Assembly (NCBI GenBank): GCA_045534635.1
Contig: JAZSKB010000051.1
Span: 1-64,000, forward strand
Origin: UBA1205 sp045534635
Lineage (GTDB): Bacteria; Bacteroidota; Bacteroidia; Bacteroidales; WCHB1-69
DNA length: 64,000 nt
Direction of reading: 5' to 3'
Below are positions 8,959 to 17,739 of this stretch, piece after piece. The notes beneath the pieces are model-generated. The model saw nothing but the letters and a program-made list of their open reading frames with translations, had not been told where the DNA came from and made no database searches. Positions within the stretch are counted from its first letter, which is position 1; the number at the start of each line of letters is the position of its first letter. Position numbers and translations under genes: made by a program.

Positions 8959-10393
8959 ATTCTTTTTATTGAAATTCTTTTTTTTATGTATTTTGTTTTG
9001 GCAAAATACTTTATTTTCACAAGCCTACAATCCTCCTATACGTATGGAATTAACTTTATTAAAAGATTATCAATCCATAAAAATGAATGTTGTAGGAAAA
9101 AATGGTCTTGTTGTTGTTGCAGACAATGAAGATAAAAAATCTTGGACTTTAAGTCATTACGATACAAATTTTTACAATATTATTTCTAAAAAAATTGATT
9201 TCAATACAACGGTTGCTCTTTACAAAGTTTTTGTTACAGAAACACTTTATTGTGCTGTTTTTCATTCTCAATATACAACAAGTCACAATACTTTTTTTCT
9301 TTCTTACGATATAGAACATCAAAAAATAAATGTCTATGCTGTCAATCTTCCTGAAAAAGAATATGTTGTTTTTCTTGGACAAATTGGAGATTTTATTGTT
9401 TTTTCAACTGTAAACAATAAACGAGAAATATTGTACTCTCTCGATTGTAAAACATCTTCTGTTTCAAAATTAAATTTCGGGACAAATGAAGGGTCTTATA
9501 CTATCGAATTTTTACAAAAAGATACTTTTAACAATTGTTTACAAATAGGTGCTATTTGTTACGAAAAAGGAATTGTAAACATTGCTTTGACATCTGTCAA
9601 TGATTCAGGTACAATAGAAAATATCGTCAAAACAAATCTTGATGAAAAATATCTTATTTCTTCTTTGCAATATGTTGCAGTAGGTGATGATTATCAAATT
9701 ATTACAGGAAGTTTCCGACTTAAAGGAATTATGAACAACAATCAAAATATAAGTAATGGTTTATTTACCATTTCTATTGCTAACAATAATATTGAGAAAA
9801 TACATTATCTTCCTTATTCAAATATTGAAAATCTCAATTCTTCACAAAGAAAGAGTATGCTATCCAATAACACTTATAGTCATACTTATTCCATTTGTCA
9901 AAATGATAGTTTACATGTCCTTGTTACAGAATTTTATAATATTGAATTTAGTTCTACTTATTCCACATTAACGAGTTACGATTATGCATATCCTACTTAT
10001 AGATACAATTTTGCTCTTATTTCTTTTATTAACAAAGAAGGTTATTTTTCCAACTTTTATATCTTCAGTTTCAATGGATTAAGTTCAAAAGAAGTATTAT
10101 ATTTGCTTGCTGGACAAATGACAGAGGAAGGTTTGTTAATTTATTTTGCTTTTGAAGATAATCTTTACTCTATTACTTACAATAAAGAAACCAATACACA
10201 ACCAGTTCAAATAGAAAGCATATTACCGCTACATCGTTCAGATATAGTAAAATTCAATTATGCTGCCGATTGCTTACATTGGTACGACAACAAATACATT
10301 TATATTGGAAAACAAAAATTACTTAAACGAGGTGCTTCTAAAAAAACGGGGATTCGTACCGTTCTTTATGCTTCAAAATTAATTTATGATTAA
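8951..10393 (+). CDS. Secreted protein of unknown function
   Basis: I do not recognise a family. The 480-residue product has a hydrophobic signal peptide (about residues 1-23, ending LFSQA) and no later membrane segment. The rest alternates short beta-prone segments with asparagine/serine-rich turns. The overall texture resembles a beta-propeller or repetitive beta-sheet protein, but no repeat motif is clear. Its start overlaps the end of the DUF4837 lipoprotein gene, implying a joint envelope role. Its 3' end overlaps the convergent GNAT gene by 4 bp with no terminator between them. Confidence 0.8.
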   Translation: MNRFFLLKFFFLCILFWQNTLFSQAYNPPIRMELTLLKDYQSIKMNVVGKNGLVVVADNEDKKSWTLSHYDTNFYNIISKKIDFNTTVALYKVFVTETLYCAVFHSQYTTSHNTFFLSYDIEHQKINVYAVNLPEKEYVVFLGQIGDFIVFSTVNNKREILYSLDCKTSSVSKLNFGTNEGSYTIEFLQKDTFNNCLQIGAICYEKGIVNIALTSVNDSGTIENIVKTNLDEKYLISSLQYVAVGDDYQIITGSFRLKGIMNNNQNISNGLFTISIANNNIEKIHYLPYSNIENLNSSQRKSMLSNNTYSHTYSICQNDSLHVLVTEFYNIEFSSTYSTLTSYDYAYPTYRYNFALISFINKEGYFSNFYIFSFNGLSSKEVLYLLAGQMTEEGLLIYFAFEDNLYSITYNKETNTQPVQIESILPLHRSDIVKFNYAADCLHWYDNKYIYIGKQKLLKRGASKKTGIRTVLYASKLIYD

Positions 10394-11313
10394 TCTAACA
10401 TAAGAGACATAAAAGGCAATTGCAAAATTGTTTTGAATAACAGTTCAATATCTGAATGTTCTTTCCATTTGTGTTGTAATTTATCAGGCAGACAATCTTG
10501 AATTATTTCTGCATTGGTGACACGCCACATTCCCAAAAGTTCATAATTTTCTTTTTTCGTTGTTGGTTGAAATAAATACAAATTATCTATTTGATAATAC
10601 AACATTATGTTGTTTAGTATCAATTCTTTATTTTTATGATTTGTTAATAACTCTTTTACGATTAAGTCTCCATTTTGAAAAGAACAAAACGCCAAAGCAC
10701 TTATTTGTTCATTAGTTTTTAGTGCAAAAATATTTCCTTTTGCTAAACGATAATCTTGAAAAATTACTTTAAAATCGTCTATAGTTTTTTGTATGCAAAA
10801 ATCTCTTTTTTGAGAATGTTCGTTATAAAATTGATATGCCAAAGCAATTTGATTATCTGTAATTGGAAAAATTTTTTCCGATGCTTGACTATTTGTAAAA
10901 AAAACTTTATTTTTTTGATAACCAAATGCTTGTATATATCCTAATTGATTGTAAAAATTCACCAACCATTTCTCTTGAGGAATAAGAACAGAAAACGCAA
11001 TATTGTTTTGTTCATTAATAATAAATGATTTTTGTAATAAACTTTTCATCAATCCTTTTCCGCGAAATTCTGGCAAGGTAGCCGCTCCCGATATATATAC
11101 AATATTGACCTTTTTACCAAAAAAAGTCATTGTATAAGGTAACATTTGAATAGCGGCAATTACACGATTGTTGAAACGATATACTAAAGTATATTCTTTT
11201 TTGTATTTTTCACGAAAATACATATCTACAAAACATTCACTATCATCAGGAAAACAAATTTTCCATAGTTGTACCAAGTCATTAAAATCCGTATTTTGAG
11301 CAAAATCTATCAT
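10390..11313 (-). CDS. GNAT-family N-acetyltransferase
   Basis: A 307-residue protein whose first half is a GNAT acetyltransferase domain. The acetyl-CoA pyrophosphate loop is visible in ATLPEFRGKGLMKSLL (about residues 75-90), after the beta4 strand with VYISG. The second half (about 150-300) is a less conserved extension, as in Eis-like or two-domain GNAT proteins. It is the last gene of a three-gene minus-strand operon; the start overlaps the end of the DUF2156 gene by 4 bp. The acceptor substrate is unknown. Confidence 0.85.
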   Translation of the reverse strand: MIDFAQNTDFNDLVQLWKICFPDDSECFVDMYFREKYKKEYTLVYRFNNRVIAAIQMLPYTMTFFGKKVNIVYISGAATLPEFRGKGLMKSLLQKSFIINEQNNIAFSVLIPQEKWLVNFYNQLGYIQAFGYQKNKVFFTNSQASEKIFPITDNQIALAYQFYNEHSQKRDFCIQKTIDDFKVIFQDYRLAKGNIFALKTNEQISALAFCSFQNGDLIVKELLTNHKNKELILNNIMLYYQIDNLYLFQPTTKKENYELLGMWRVTNAEIIQDCLPDKLQHKWKEHSDIELLFKTILQLPFMSLMLD

Positions 11314-12197
11314 TTCAAAATGGCATTGTATCTATGTAACATTTTATATGGTTGATAAGATAATTTTGCTTTTCTTAAACCAGCCTCTCCCATATCTTCT
11401 TCTCTATTGATATAAACAATTTCATTTGGTAAAACACTCAAAAACAACTTGTTAATAATTGTATATGCTCCTTTATAATTTGCAAGTGCTTTTTCTATAT
11501 TTACATCAAAAGTAGAATTATTGATAAAACTTCCTAAAGTAAAAGCGATTACATTTCCTTCAACACGCAAAACGCCTCCTATCATATCCAATTGTTCAAA
11601 ATTAATTAGTGCTTTTTTTACAGCACAACTTTCTTGTTGCAATGAGCAATTTTCTTCGCCACAATCATTTTCTTTTGACCACAATTCATGCATTGACAAA
11701 CATTCTTTTATATCATTTTTTGTCATTGGATGAAATGTATAATTGTATGTCTTTTCAAATTGATGAATGTGATTGCGTTTTGGTTGTAATTTCTTGCCAG
11801 ACAACGAAATAAGATTTTCTTTCAAATACAAATATTCTGAACTATTTCTTTCATACGAAATTTCAAATTGATTAGGAAACATTTCTTCTAATTCTTTTTT
11901 CATAGAATCATTAAGGTTAACAAAAATCAATTGTTTTTTTTCTTGTTGAGTACTTTCTATCAACTTTGATATTAATTTTTTTTTATCTCCATTTCCTATA
12001 GGAAAATTATAATAGATTTCATCAACCCCTCCACGAATTAAAAGCAATTGATTTTCAATAATATAATGCGGTAAAAAATGTTCTCCCCAAATAATGAAAT
12101 TAACAAAATTGTGGGTACATATTTGTGACAATGAATTGAATAAAATAGGTTTTATTATTGATTTATCTTCTATTGTTATCGGACGAAATTCCATCAT
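11310..12197 (-). CDS. DUF2156 (phosphatidylglycerol lysyltransferase-type) protein
   Basis: A 295-residue protein with the layout of DUF2156 proteins: an N-terminal GNAT-like half and a C-terminal half that ends with the signature INREEDMGEAGLRKAKLSYQP. The fold is that of aminoacyl-tRNA-dependent phosphatidylglycerol lysyltransferases such as the MprF cytosolic domain, but this protein lacks the membrane flippase part. Short DUF2156 proteins are common in Bacteroidota and mostly uncharacterised. The start and end overlap both neighbours by 4 bp (ATGA-type), so expression is tightly coupled with the DUF4301 and GNAT genes. Confidence 0.85.
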   Translation of the reverse strand: MMEFRPITIEDKSIIKPILFNSLSQICTHNFVNFIIWGEHFLPHYIIENQLLLIRGGVDEIYYNFPIGNGDKKKLISKLIESTQQEKKQLIFVNLNDSMKKELEEMFPNQFEISYERNSSEYLYLKENLISLSGKKLQPKRNHIHQFEKTYNYTFHPMTKNDIKECLSMHELWSKENDCGEENCSLQQESCAVKKALINFEQLDMIGGVLRVEGNVIAFTLGSFINNSTFDVNIEKALANYKGAYTIINKLFLSVLPNEIVYINREEDMGEAGLRKAKLSYQPYKMLHRYNAILK

Positions 12198-13711
12198 TTT
12201 TTACAATGTTCTTTTCTTAATAAATCGTTGATTGTCTTTACAGGAGAAAAAGTCGAAAGAGGTACGGAAACAAATATTGTCAACCAATTGGACATTGCTC
12301 CATTCCACAATCCCGGATTTTCTATTGCTTTGATATTTTTGCCTTCAAATGTTTTATTTGTAACAAAAAAACGCTGATAATCAATATATTGATACAAATC
12401 AAAAGATTCTCCTTTATAATTTTTTGTTGCACAAACCAAATCTACAGGATTAAAAAATTGTGAACTTTCTAAAATATTTTTTTGTAATTGATTATCAAGA
12501 TTAATTTCCGATGTTTCAACTATCTGTAAATTTTCTTCATTATTTTCTGTATTGTAAACCCAAAAAGGACCTCCTCCGGGTTCGCCTTCTTGTTTTACTA
12601 CTCCACAAACACGTATCGGACGATTGAGTAATCGGTACAAATATTGTACTTTTTTTTCTTCGCTAAGTTGTTTGTAATAATCGGACAATTTTACAAAAAA
12701 ACATTTTTGAAGAATATTTTCTGCTTTTTGAATATTTTCAGCTATTTTCGTTTGATTATCAAATTGTTGTAAAACAGAAAAAATATCCTGTTGAAAATCT
12801 AACAACAAAGATGCTAAGATTTTTTTATATTTTATGGTATCTGCACGTAAATCGTCGGTAGTAACATTGTCAATATTTTTTATAAAAATAACATCTGCAT
12901 CTATTTCATTAAGATTTTTTATCAAACTACCATGTCCTCCTGGACGAAAAACCAATCGATTGTTTTTATCTCTAAACAATTCATTGTTACAATCAAATGT
13001 CAAAGTATTTGTTGAAGAATGTTGAAAAGAATAAGTAACATCGAATTTTACATTAAACAAAACTTCGTATTGATTGACAAAATTTGCTACATTTTGGCAA
13101 AATAAATCAGAGTGTTCTGGTGAAATCGTAAAATGAACACGAGCGACATTATTTTTATTTGTTGTATAAGCAACACTTTCTATCAAATGTTCTTCTATAG
13201 GAGTTCTTATTTCTTGATTATATTTATGAAAATGCAACAAACCTTTTGGCAAATGAAGATAATTAAGACCTTTTTCAAACAAAAGATATTTAAAAATAGT
13301 TGTGTAATCTTTTTCTTGAATAAGTGTTTCTATTTGTAAACCATCTTGTTGCATTTTTTCTTTCAATTTGGGATAAAAAGCAAATGATGACAAATTTTCA
13401 ACAACAACTTTTACCGATTCAGATTCAACATTTTCATTGATAAAAGTAACAATATCTTTAAACATTCGAGTAGCCGCTCCCGAAGCAGGAACAAATTTTA
13501 CAAGTTTTTTTTCTCCTACTTTCTTTTTATAATTGCCTAACATTGAATTAATTTTGTCTTCTTCAATAACATACAATCCATTGTTAGCAACAATTGGTGC
13601 GAACAATTCTACTTTTGATTTATCACAAGTTATTACGGACATTTGATTATTAATATCCGAAATCGAAATACCTTGTTGAGAAATATCATTATAATCTTGT
13701 TCTGTAAACAC
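12194..13711 (-). CDS. DUF4301-family protein, possible nucleotidyltransferase-like fold
   Basis: A 505-residue protein matching the Bacteroidota DUF4301 family. Two segments recall sugar-nucleotide pyrophosphorylases: FVPASGAATRMFK near residues 73-85 (compare the GxGTRM loop) and FRPGGHGSLIKNLN followed by FIKNIDNV near residues 255-282 (compare PxGHGD and the N-x-D-N motif of UDP-sugar pyrophosphorylases). This resemblance is my reading by eye, not an established assignment. It leads the three-gene operon with DUF2156 and GNAT genes. No signal peptide, so cytoplasmic. Confidence 0.82.
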   Translation of the reverse strand: MFTEQDYNDISQQGISISDINNQMSVITCDKSKVELFAPIVANNGLYVIEEDKINSMLGNYKKKVGEKKLVKFVPASGAATRMFKDIVTFINENVESESVKVVVENLSSFAFYPKLKEKMQQDGLQIETLIQEKDYTTIFKYLLFEKGLNYLHLPKGLLHFHKYNQEIRTPIEEHLIESVAYTTNKNNVARVHFTISPEHSDLFCQNVANFVNQYEVLFNVKFDVTYSFQHSSTNTLTFDCNNELFRDKNNRLVFRPGGHGSLIKNLNEIDADVIFIKNIDNVTTDDLRADTIKYKKILASLLLDFQQDIFSVLQQFDNQTKIAENIQKAENILQKCFFVKLSDYYKQLSEEKKVQYLYRLLNRPIRVCGVVKQEGEPGGGPFWVYNTENNEENLQIVETSEINLDNQLQKNILESSQFFNPVDLVCATKNYKGESFDLYQYIDYQRFFVTNKTFEGKNIKAIENPGLWNGAMSNWLTIFVSVPLSTFSPVKTINDLLRKEHCKK

Positions 13712-13729
13712 AATCTAACATAGTTTTAT

Positions 13730-13757
13730 AAAAGGAGACAAGTTTTTGTCTCCTTTT
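13730..13757 (-). terminator. Hairpin between the lipocalin-like gene and the DUF4301 gene
   Basis: AAAAGGAGACAA (13730-13741) pairs perfectly with TTGTCTCCTTTT (13746-13757) around a 4-nt loop. On the minus strand it follows the small lipoprotein gene. The T-run after the stem is poor on that strand, so it may act as an attenuator for the downstream DUF4301 operon. Confidence 0.7.
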
Positions 13758-13779
13758 ATTATTAAATACTTAATTTTAC

Positions 13780-14205
13780 TTACAAATTTGTCTTTTTGGT
13801 ATATATTTTTTCTCCATTAGGAAAACCTTCAGATTCGTCAACAAGCAAAATCAATTTGTTATTTTCTATTCTATATTTGTATGTACAATCTGCTACTTTT
13901 TCTCCATCATTTCTCTTTTGATTTGAAAAAGTTATTTTATTGTTTTTGCGTTCATAATTTCCTTCTATTATCCAACTGGTAAGGTTTTTATTACGCAACA
14001 TATAAGTTTGTTTAAATTGTTGTTTGCTTCCTGAATCAAAGTAAAGAACTTCTTTACAAGAATCTACTTCTAACCCTTTTGCTTCTTTAATATCTATTTC
14101 CCAAGAACCAAGAATAGACATTTTGTCGTATTTGTTACAACTCATTGAAAGCATTCCAACAAAAGTAAATGCTACTACGATAGATAAAATTTTTTTTGTT
14201 TTCAT
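13780..14205 (-). CDS. Small lipocalin-like lipoprotein
   Basis: A 141-residue lipoprotein with the lipobox ending at Cys23 (LSMSCNK). The mature part begins with ILGSWEIDI, the W-containing first strand typical of lipocalin-like and META-type Bacteroidota lipoproteins, and continues as alternating beta strands (GNYERKNNKITF, YKYRIENNKLILL). Ligand unknown. It starts 16 bp downstream of the hldD stop and may be cotranscribed with it; a hairpin follows. Confidence 0.8.
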   Translation of the reverse strand: MKTKKILSIVVAFTFVGMLSMSCNKYDKMSILGSWEIDIKEAKGLEVDSCKEVLYFDSGSKQQFKQTYMLRNKNLTSWIIEGNYERKNNKITFSNQKRNDGEKVADCTYKYRIENNKLILLVDESEGFPNGEKIYTKKTNL

Positions 14206-14221
14206 ATTCTACAATTTTTAT

Positions 14222-15193
14222 TTAATAATATTTATTGACAAGGAGATAATTTTGTACATAATCTTTTACACCTTCTTCCAAAGAGGTAAAAGGTTTTTTA
14301 TATCCAGAATGAATAAGTTTATCCATTTCTGCTTGAGTAAAGTATTGATATTTATCTCTAATATCCAATGGCATATCTACAAATTCTATTTTAGGTTCTT
14401 TATTCATTGCCCAAAATGTTGCTTTGGCTAAATCTAAAAAAGAACGGGCTTTTCCTGTCCCTACATTGTATAATCCAGATTCTGGACGCTCTTCCATTAA
14501 ATACGTTATTACAGAAATCACATCTTTTACATAAACAAAATCTCGTGTTTGTTCTCCATCTTTTACGTCTAATCGATGTGATTTAAATAATTGAACTTTG
14601 CCTCTATTGTTGATTTGATGAAATGCGTGTAAAATAACCGATGACATTCGATTTTTATGGTATTCATTTGGTCCATAAACATTAAAAAATTTCAACCCTG
14701 CCCAAAATGGTGGTTCTTCTTCTTGAGATAATGCCCATTTATCAAAATCATTTTTAGATTTTCCATAAAGATTGAGCGGTTGCAATTTTCCTACAATATG
14801 GTGATTATCGGTATAACCATATTCTCCATTCCCATAAGTAGCTGCTGAAGAGGCATATATAAGTGGAATCTGATACAAACAACAATTTTCCCATACTTGT
14901 TGAGTATAACATAAATTAAGTTCTTCCAACAATTCCCAATTTTGTTCTGTTGTATCTGTTCGTGCCCCTATATGTAATATAAAATCCACAGTTGCATTAT
15001 TGGCATCTAACCATGAAAAAAATTCTGTACGACTAACTTTTTCTACAAATGGCTTATGTTCAATATTGTGAAGTTTCTCCATTTTTGAGAAATCATCAAC
15101 TGCTACTATATGTAGATAGCCCATTTCATGCAACTTTTGCAATAAACAACTACCAATAAAACCTGCTGCTCCTGTTACAACAACATTATTCAT
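14222..15193 (-). CDS. hldD: ADP-glyceromanno-heptose 6-epimerase
   Basis: HldD converts ADP-D-glycero-D-manno-heptose to the L-glycero form used in the lipopolysaccharide core. The 323-residue protein is an extended short-chain dehydrogenase: the NADP-binding loop GAAGFIGS is at residues 8-15, catalytic Ser in SSAATYG, and the Tyr/Lys pair in LYGKSK. The HldD-typical segments HKNRMSSVILHAF and YNVGTGKARSFLDLA are present. Length matches the family (about 310-325). A promoter with a perfect TATCTTTG lies upstream. Confidence 0.95.
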   Translation of the reverse strand: MNNVVVTGAAGFIGSCLLQKLHEMGYLHIVAVDDFSKMEKLHNIEHKPFVEKVSRTEFFSWLDANNATVDFILHIGARTDTTEQNWELLEELNLCYTQQVWENCCLYQIPLIYASSAATYGNGEYGYTDNHHIVGKLQPLNLYGKSKNDFDKWALSQEEEPPFWAGLKFFNVYGPNEYHKNRMSSVILHAFHQINNRGKVQLFKSHRLDVKDGEQTRDFVYVKDVISVITYLMEERPESGLYNVGTGKARSFLDLAKATFWAMNKEPKIEFVDMPLDIRDKYQYFTQAEMDKLIHSGYKKPFTSLEEGVKDYVQNYLLVNKYY

Positions 15194-15218
15194 TTTTTTC
15201 TATTCTAAGAATATTTTG

Positions 15219-15226
15219 CAAAGATA
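15219..15226 (-). promoter_or_regulatory. -7 element of the hldD promoter
   Basis: Minus-strand TATCTTTG within AAAAAAATGTTATCTTTGCA, 26 bp before the hldD ATG. The same 20-bp string occurs at the nfeD, gldF and mntP promoters of this window. Confidence 0.72.
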
Positions 15227-15442
15227 ACATTTTTTTAAATACAATGAAAAATTGATAATAAATAAATAGACTCAAAAAGCAAAATAAAAAATATAAGAAT
15301 GCTGTTTGTATTTTTGTATGAAAAAAAATTGTAATTTTGCATTTGTAAAAATGCATAAGAGTAAAAAATGTTGTAATTTTAATTCATTGACATGCAGTGT
15401 TTTGTAATTTTTTTTAAACAAAAGCTCATAAAATAGCATTTG

Positions 15443-15458
15443 TGGCACAAAAATTGCT
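15443..15458 (+). promoter_or_regulatory. Possible sigma-54 promoter upstream of DUF4783-nadC-pfkA
   Basis: TGGCAC at 15443-15448 and TTGCT at 15454-15458 give the GG-N10-GC spacing that defines -24/-12 promoters. The position before TGG is G rather than a pyrimidine, and the base after CAC is A rather than G. Transcription would begin near 15469, a short distance before the ATG at 15485. A TAATTTTG housekeeping-type -7 element also lies upstream, at about 15332-15339. Confidence 0.5.
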
Positions 15459-15484
15459 TTAATGAATATTAAAAAATGAAAATA

Positions 15485-15898
15485 ATGACACAGGATATAA
15501 AATTTAAAGTAAGAAAATTGCTCTGTTTATTAATAGGAAGTGTTTTTTTAATACTTACTACGAGCATGAACGAAGATACAGTATCAAGTATAAATAAATG
15601 TATTTCCGAAGCCGATGCCCAATGTTTGTCTTCGTTTTTAAATACAACCATTGAAATGAATGTATTGGGTAATAATGGATATTATGGGAAATCGCAGGCA
15701 GAAACAATCTTAATTTCTTTTTTTAAAGAAAATCCTCCTCGTGATTTTAGCGTTAAACAAGGAGGTTCAACATCGGCAAATACTAAATTTTCTATAGGAA
15801 CATACAATACTTCAAAAGAATCTTTTAGAATATATTATGTTCTTAAAAAAGAAGGAAATATCGAAAAAATCACTAAATTAACAATAGAAAAACGATAA
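15485..15898 (+). CDS. DUF4783-family exported protein
   Basis: Starts are possible at 15476 and 15485. The second (MTQDIKFKVRKLL) is compatible with transcription from the sigma-54-like site and still leaves the hydrophobic export segment intact (CLLIGSVFLILTT). The mature region, about 105 residues, has an NTF2-like pattern (CISEADAQCLSSFLNTTIEM ... YGKSQAETILISFF) typical of DUF4783, a Bacteroidota family that often sits next to nadC. Function is unknown. nadC starts 12 bp downstream. Confidence 0.8.
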   Translation: MTQDIKFKVRKLLCLLIGSVFLILTTSMNEDTVSSINKCISEADAQCLSSFLNTTIEMNVLGNNGYYGKSQAETILISFFKENPPRDFSVKQGGSTSANTKFSIGTYNTSKESFRIYYVLKKEGNIEKITKLTIEKR

Positions 15899-15910
15899 TT
15901 TTAATAGAAT

Positions 15911-16747
15911 ATGCAAATAGAAGAGTTTATTACTTTAGCAATAAAAGAAGATATTGGCAATGGAGACCATTCCTCCCTTTTGTCAATACCCCAAGAAGCA
16001 CAAGGTCAAGCATATCTTTTAGTAAAAGAAAATGGAGTACTTGCTGGTGTTGATATTGCCAAAAAAGTATTTAATCTCATTGATGAAAATTTAAATCTTA
16101 ATATCTTAATTCCAGACGGAGCCAAAATCACAAAAGAAGATATCGTTTTTGAAGTATCTGGCAATAAACGTTCGATTCTTATGGCAGAACGTTTAGTGCT
16201 AAATATTATGCAAAGAATGAGTGGAATTGCTACAAAAACAGCATATTATTGTTCATTAATAGAAGGGACCTCTGCTAAATTGTTGGATACACGAAAAACA
16301 ACCCCCAATATGCGTATGTTGGAAAAAATGGCAGTTAAAATAGGTGGAGGATATAATCATCGTTTTGGGTTATACGACATGATTATGTTGAAAGACAATC
16401 ATATAGATTTTGCAGGAGGAATAGCAAATGCTATTGGTAAAGTTCATCAATATTTAAAGGAAAATCATTTAAATATAAAAGTAGAAATAGAAACACGTTC
16501 TTTAGCCGATGTCAAAGAGGTAATCAAACTCGGTGGAATAGATAGAATAATGTTTGATAATTTTTCACCAGAAGAAGTACGTCAAGCGGTAGTATTGGTA
16601 AATGGTAATTTTGAAACAGAAGCCTCTGGAAATATAACAGAAACCACTATCCGCGATTATGCCCAAACCGGTGTAGATTATATTTCAGTGGGAGCTTTGA
16701 CACATTCGGTAAAAAGTTTGGACTTAAGTTTAAAAGCAAAATTATAA
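15911..16747 (+). CDS. nadC: Nicotinate-nucleotide diphosphorylase (carboxylating)
   Basis: NadC joins quinolinate and PRPP to give nicotinate mononucleotide, CO2 and pyrophosphate in NAD synthesis. The 278-residue protein starts MQIEEFITLAIKEDIGNGDHSS and carries the substrate-binding LDTRKTTPNMR, the GGGYNHRFGLYDMIMLKDNH active-site region (about residues 140-163) and a C-terminal barrel segment ending DYISVGALTHSVKSLDLSL. All are family hallmarks. It overlaps pfkA by one base (TAATG), so NAD synthesis and glycolysis genes are translationally coupled here. Confidence 0.97.
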   Translation: MQIEEFITLAIKEDIGNGDHSSLLSIPQEAQGQAYLLVKENGVLAGVDIAKKVFNLIDENLNLNILIPDGAKITKEDIVFEVSGNKRSILMAERLVLNIMQRMSGIATKTAYYCSLIEGTSAKLLDTRKTTPNMRMLEKMAVKIGGGYNHRFGLYDMIMLKDNHIDFAGGIANAIGKVHQYLKENHLNIKVEIETRSLADVKEVIKLGGIDRIMFDNFSPEEVRQAVVLVNGNFETEASGNITETTIRDYAQTGVDYISVGALTHSVKSLDLSLKAKL

Positions 16748-17739
16748 TGAACAATTCAATAAAAACAATAGGAATACTAACTTCAGGAGGCGATGCCCCC
16801 GGAATGAATGCCGCTATTAGAGCCGCTACTCGTGCTGCTATTAATAATAATATAAATGTAATAGGAATTCGTCGAGGATATCAAGGATTGATAGATAATG
16901 ATACAATTCCTTTAGATTCTTATAGTGTACGAGGAATCATTCAACGCGGAGGAACAATGCTTTTGTCTGCCCGTTGTCCTGAATTCAAAACTACAGAAGG
17001 ATTAGACAAAGCTATGCAAAATTTAAAAGCAAATAACATTGATGCTTTAATAGTTATAGGAGGAGATGGTACTTTTAGAGGTGCTAACGATTTGATAAAT
17101 CGTTTCAATTTCCCTATTGTCGGTATTCCTGGAACAATAGACAATGATATTTATGGTACAGAATATACTATAGGCTACGATACTTGTTTGAATACTGTTG
17201 TAGATGCAGTGGATAAACTTCGAGATACTGGTAGTTCTCACAATACTATATTTTTTGTAGAAGTTATGGGCAACGAATCGGGATTTGTTGCTATGAATAG
17301 CGGTTTAGCATGTGGAGCAGAAATAATTATGGTACCAGAACAACAAAATCAAATGAAAAAAGTTCGTGATTTTTTGAAAGAACGAGCAAGACGAAATAAG
17401 TCAAGTCTTATAATGGTTGCAGAAGGAGTAGAAGGAGGAGCCATGTCCATTGCAAAATTGTTAGAAAAAGAATTTCCTCAATTTAGTATAAGAGTATCTG
17501 TTTTAGGTCATATTCAACGAGGAGGAAGCCCCAGTTCAAAAGATAGAATTTCCGCAAGTGAATTAGGAGTAGCCGCCGTTCAAGCCTTACTTGCAGGTCA
17601 AACAGCAGTAATGGTAGGATATGAACACAATAAAATTCATTTAGAATTGCTTAGTAAAGCAGTAAAAATGCACAAACGTATTAATTCTAATTTAATAAGT
17701 GTTGCAGAAAGTATTGGAACATTTACCCCAATAGATTAA
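16747..17739 (+). CDS. pfkA: ATP-dependent 6-phosphofructokinase
   Basis: The enzyme phosphorylates fructose 6-phosphate, the committed step of glycolysis. The 330-residue protein has GILTSGGDAPGMNAAIRA at the N-terminus, VIGGDGTFRGA for nucleotide binding, the catalytic PGTIDND, and ILGHIQRGGSPSS-like sequence near residue 257. The glycine in GGDG and in PGTIDND indicates the ATP-using rather than the pyrophosphate-using type. The start codon overlaps the nadC stop. The stop codon overlaps the convergent dxs stop by 4 bp. Confidence 0.97.
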   Translation: MNNSIKTIGILTSGGDAPGMNAAIRAATRAAINNNINVIGIRRGYQGLIDNDTIPLDSYSVRGIIQRGGTMLLSARCPEFKTTEGLDKAMQNLKANNIDALIVIGGDGTFRGANDLINRFNFPIVGIPGTIDNDIYGTEYTIGYDTCLNTVVDAVDKLRDTGSSHNTIFFVEVMGNESGFVAMNSGLACGAEIIMVPEQQNQMKKVRDFLKERARRNKSSLIMVAEGVEGGAMSIAKLLEKEFPQFSIRVSVLGHIQRGGSPSSKDRISASELGVAAVQALLAGQTAVMVGYEHNKIHLELLSKAVKMHKRINSNLISVAESIGTFTPID

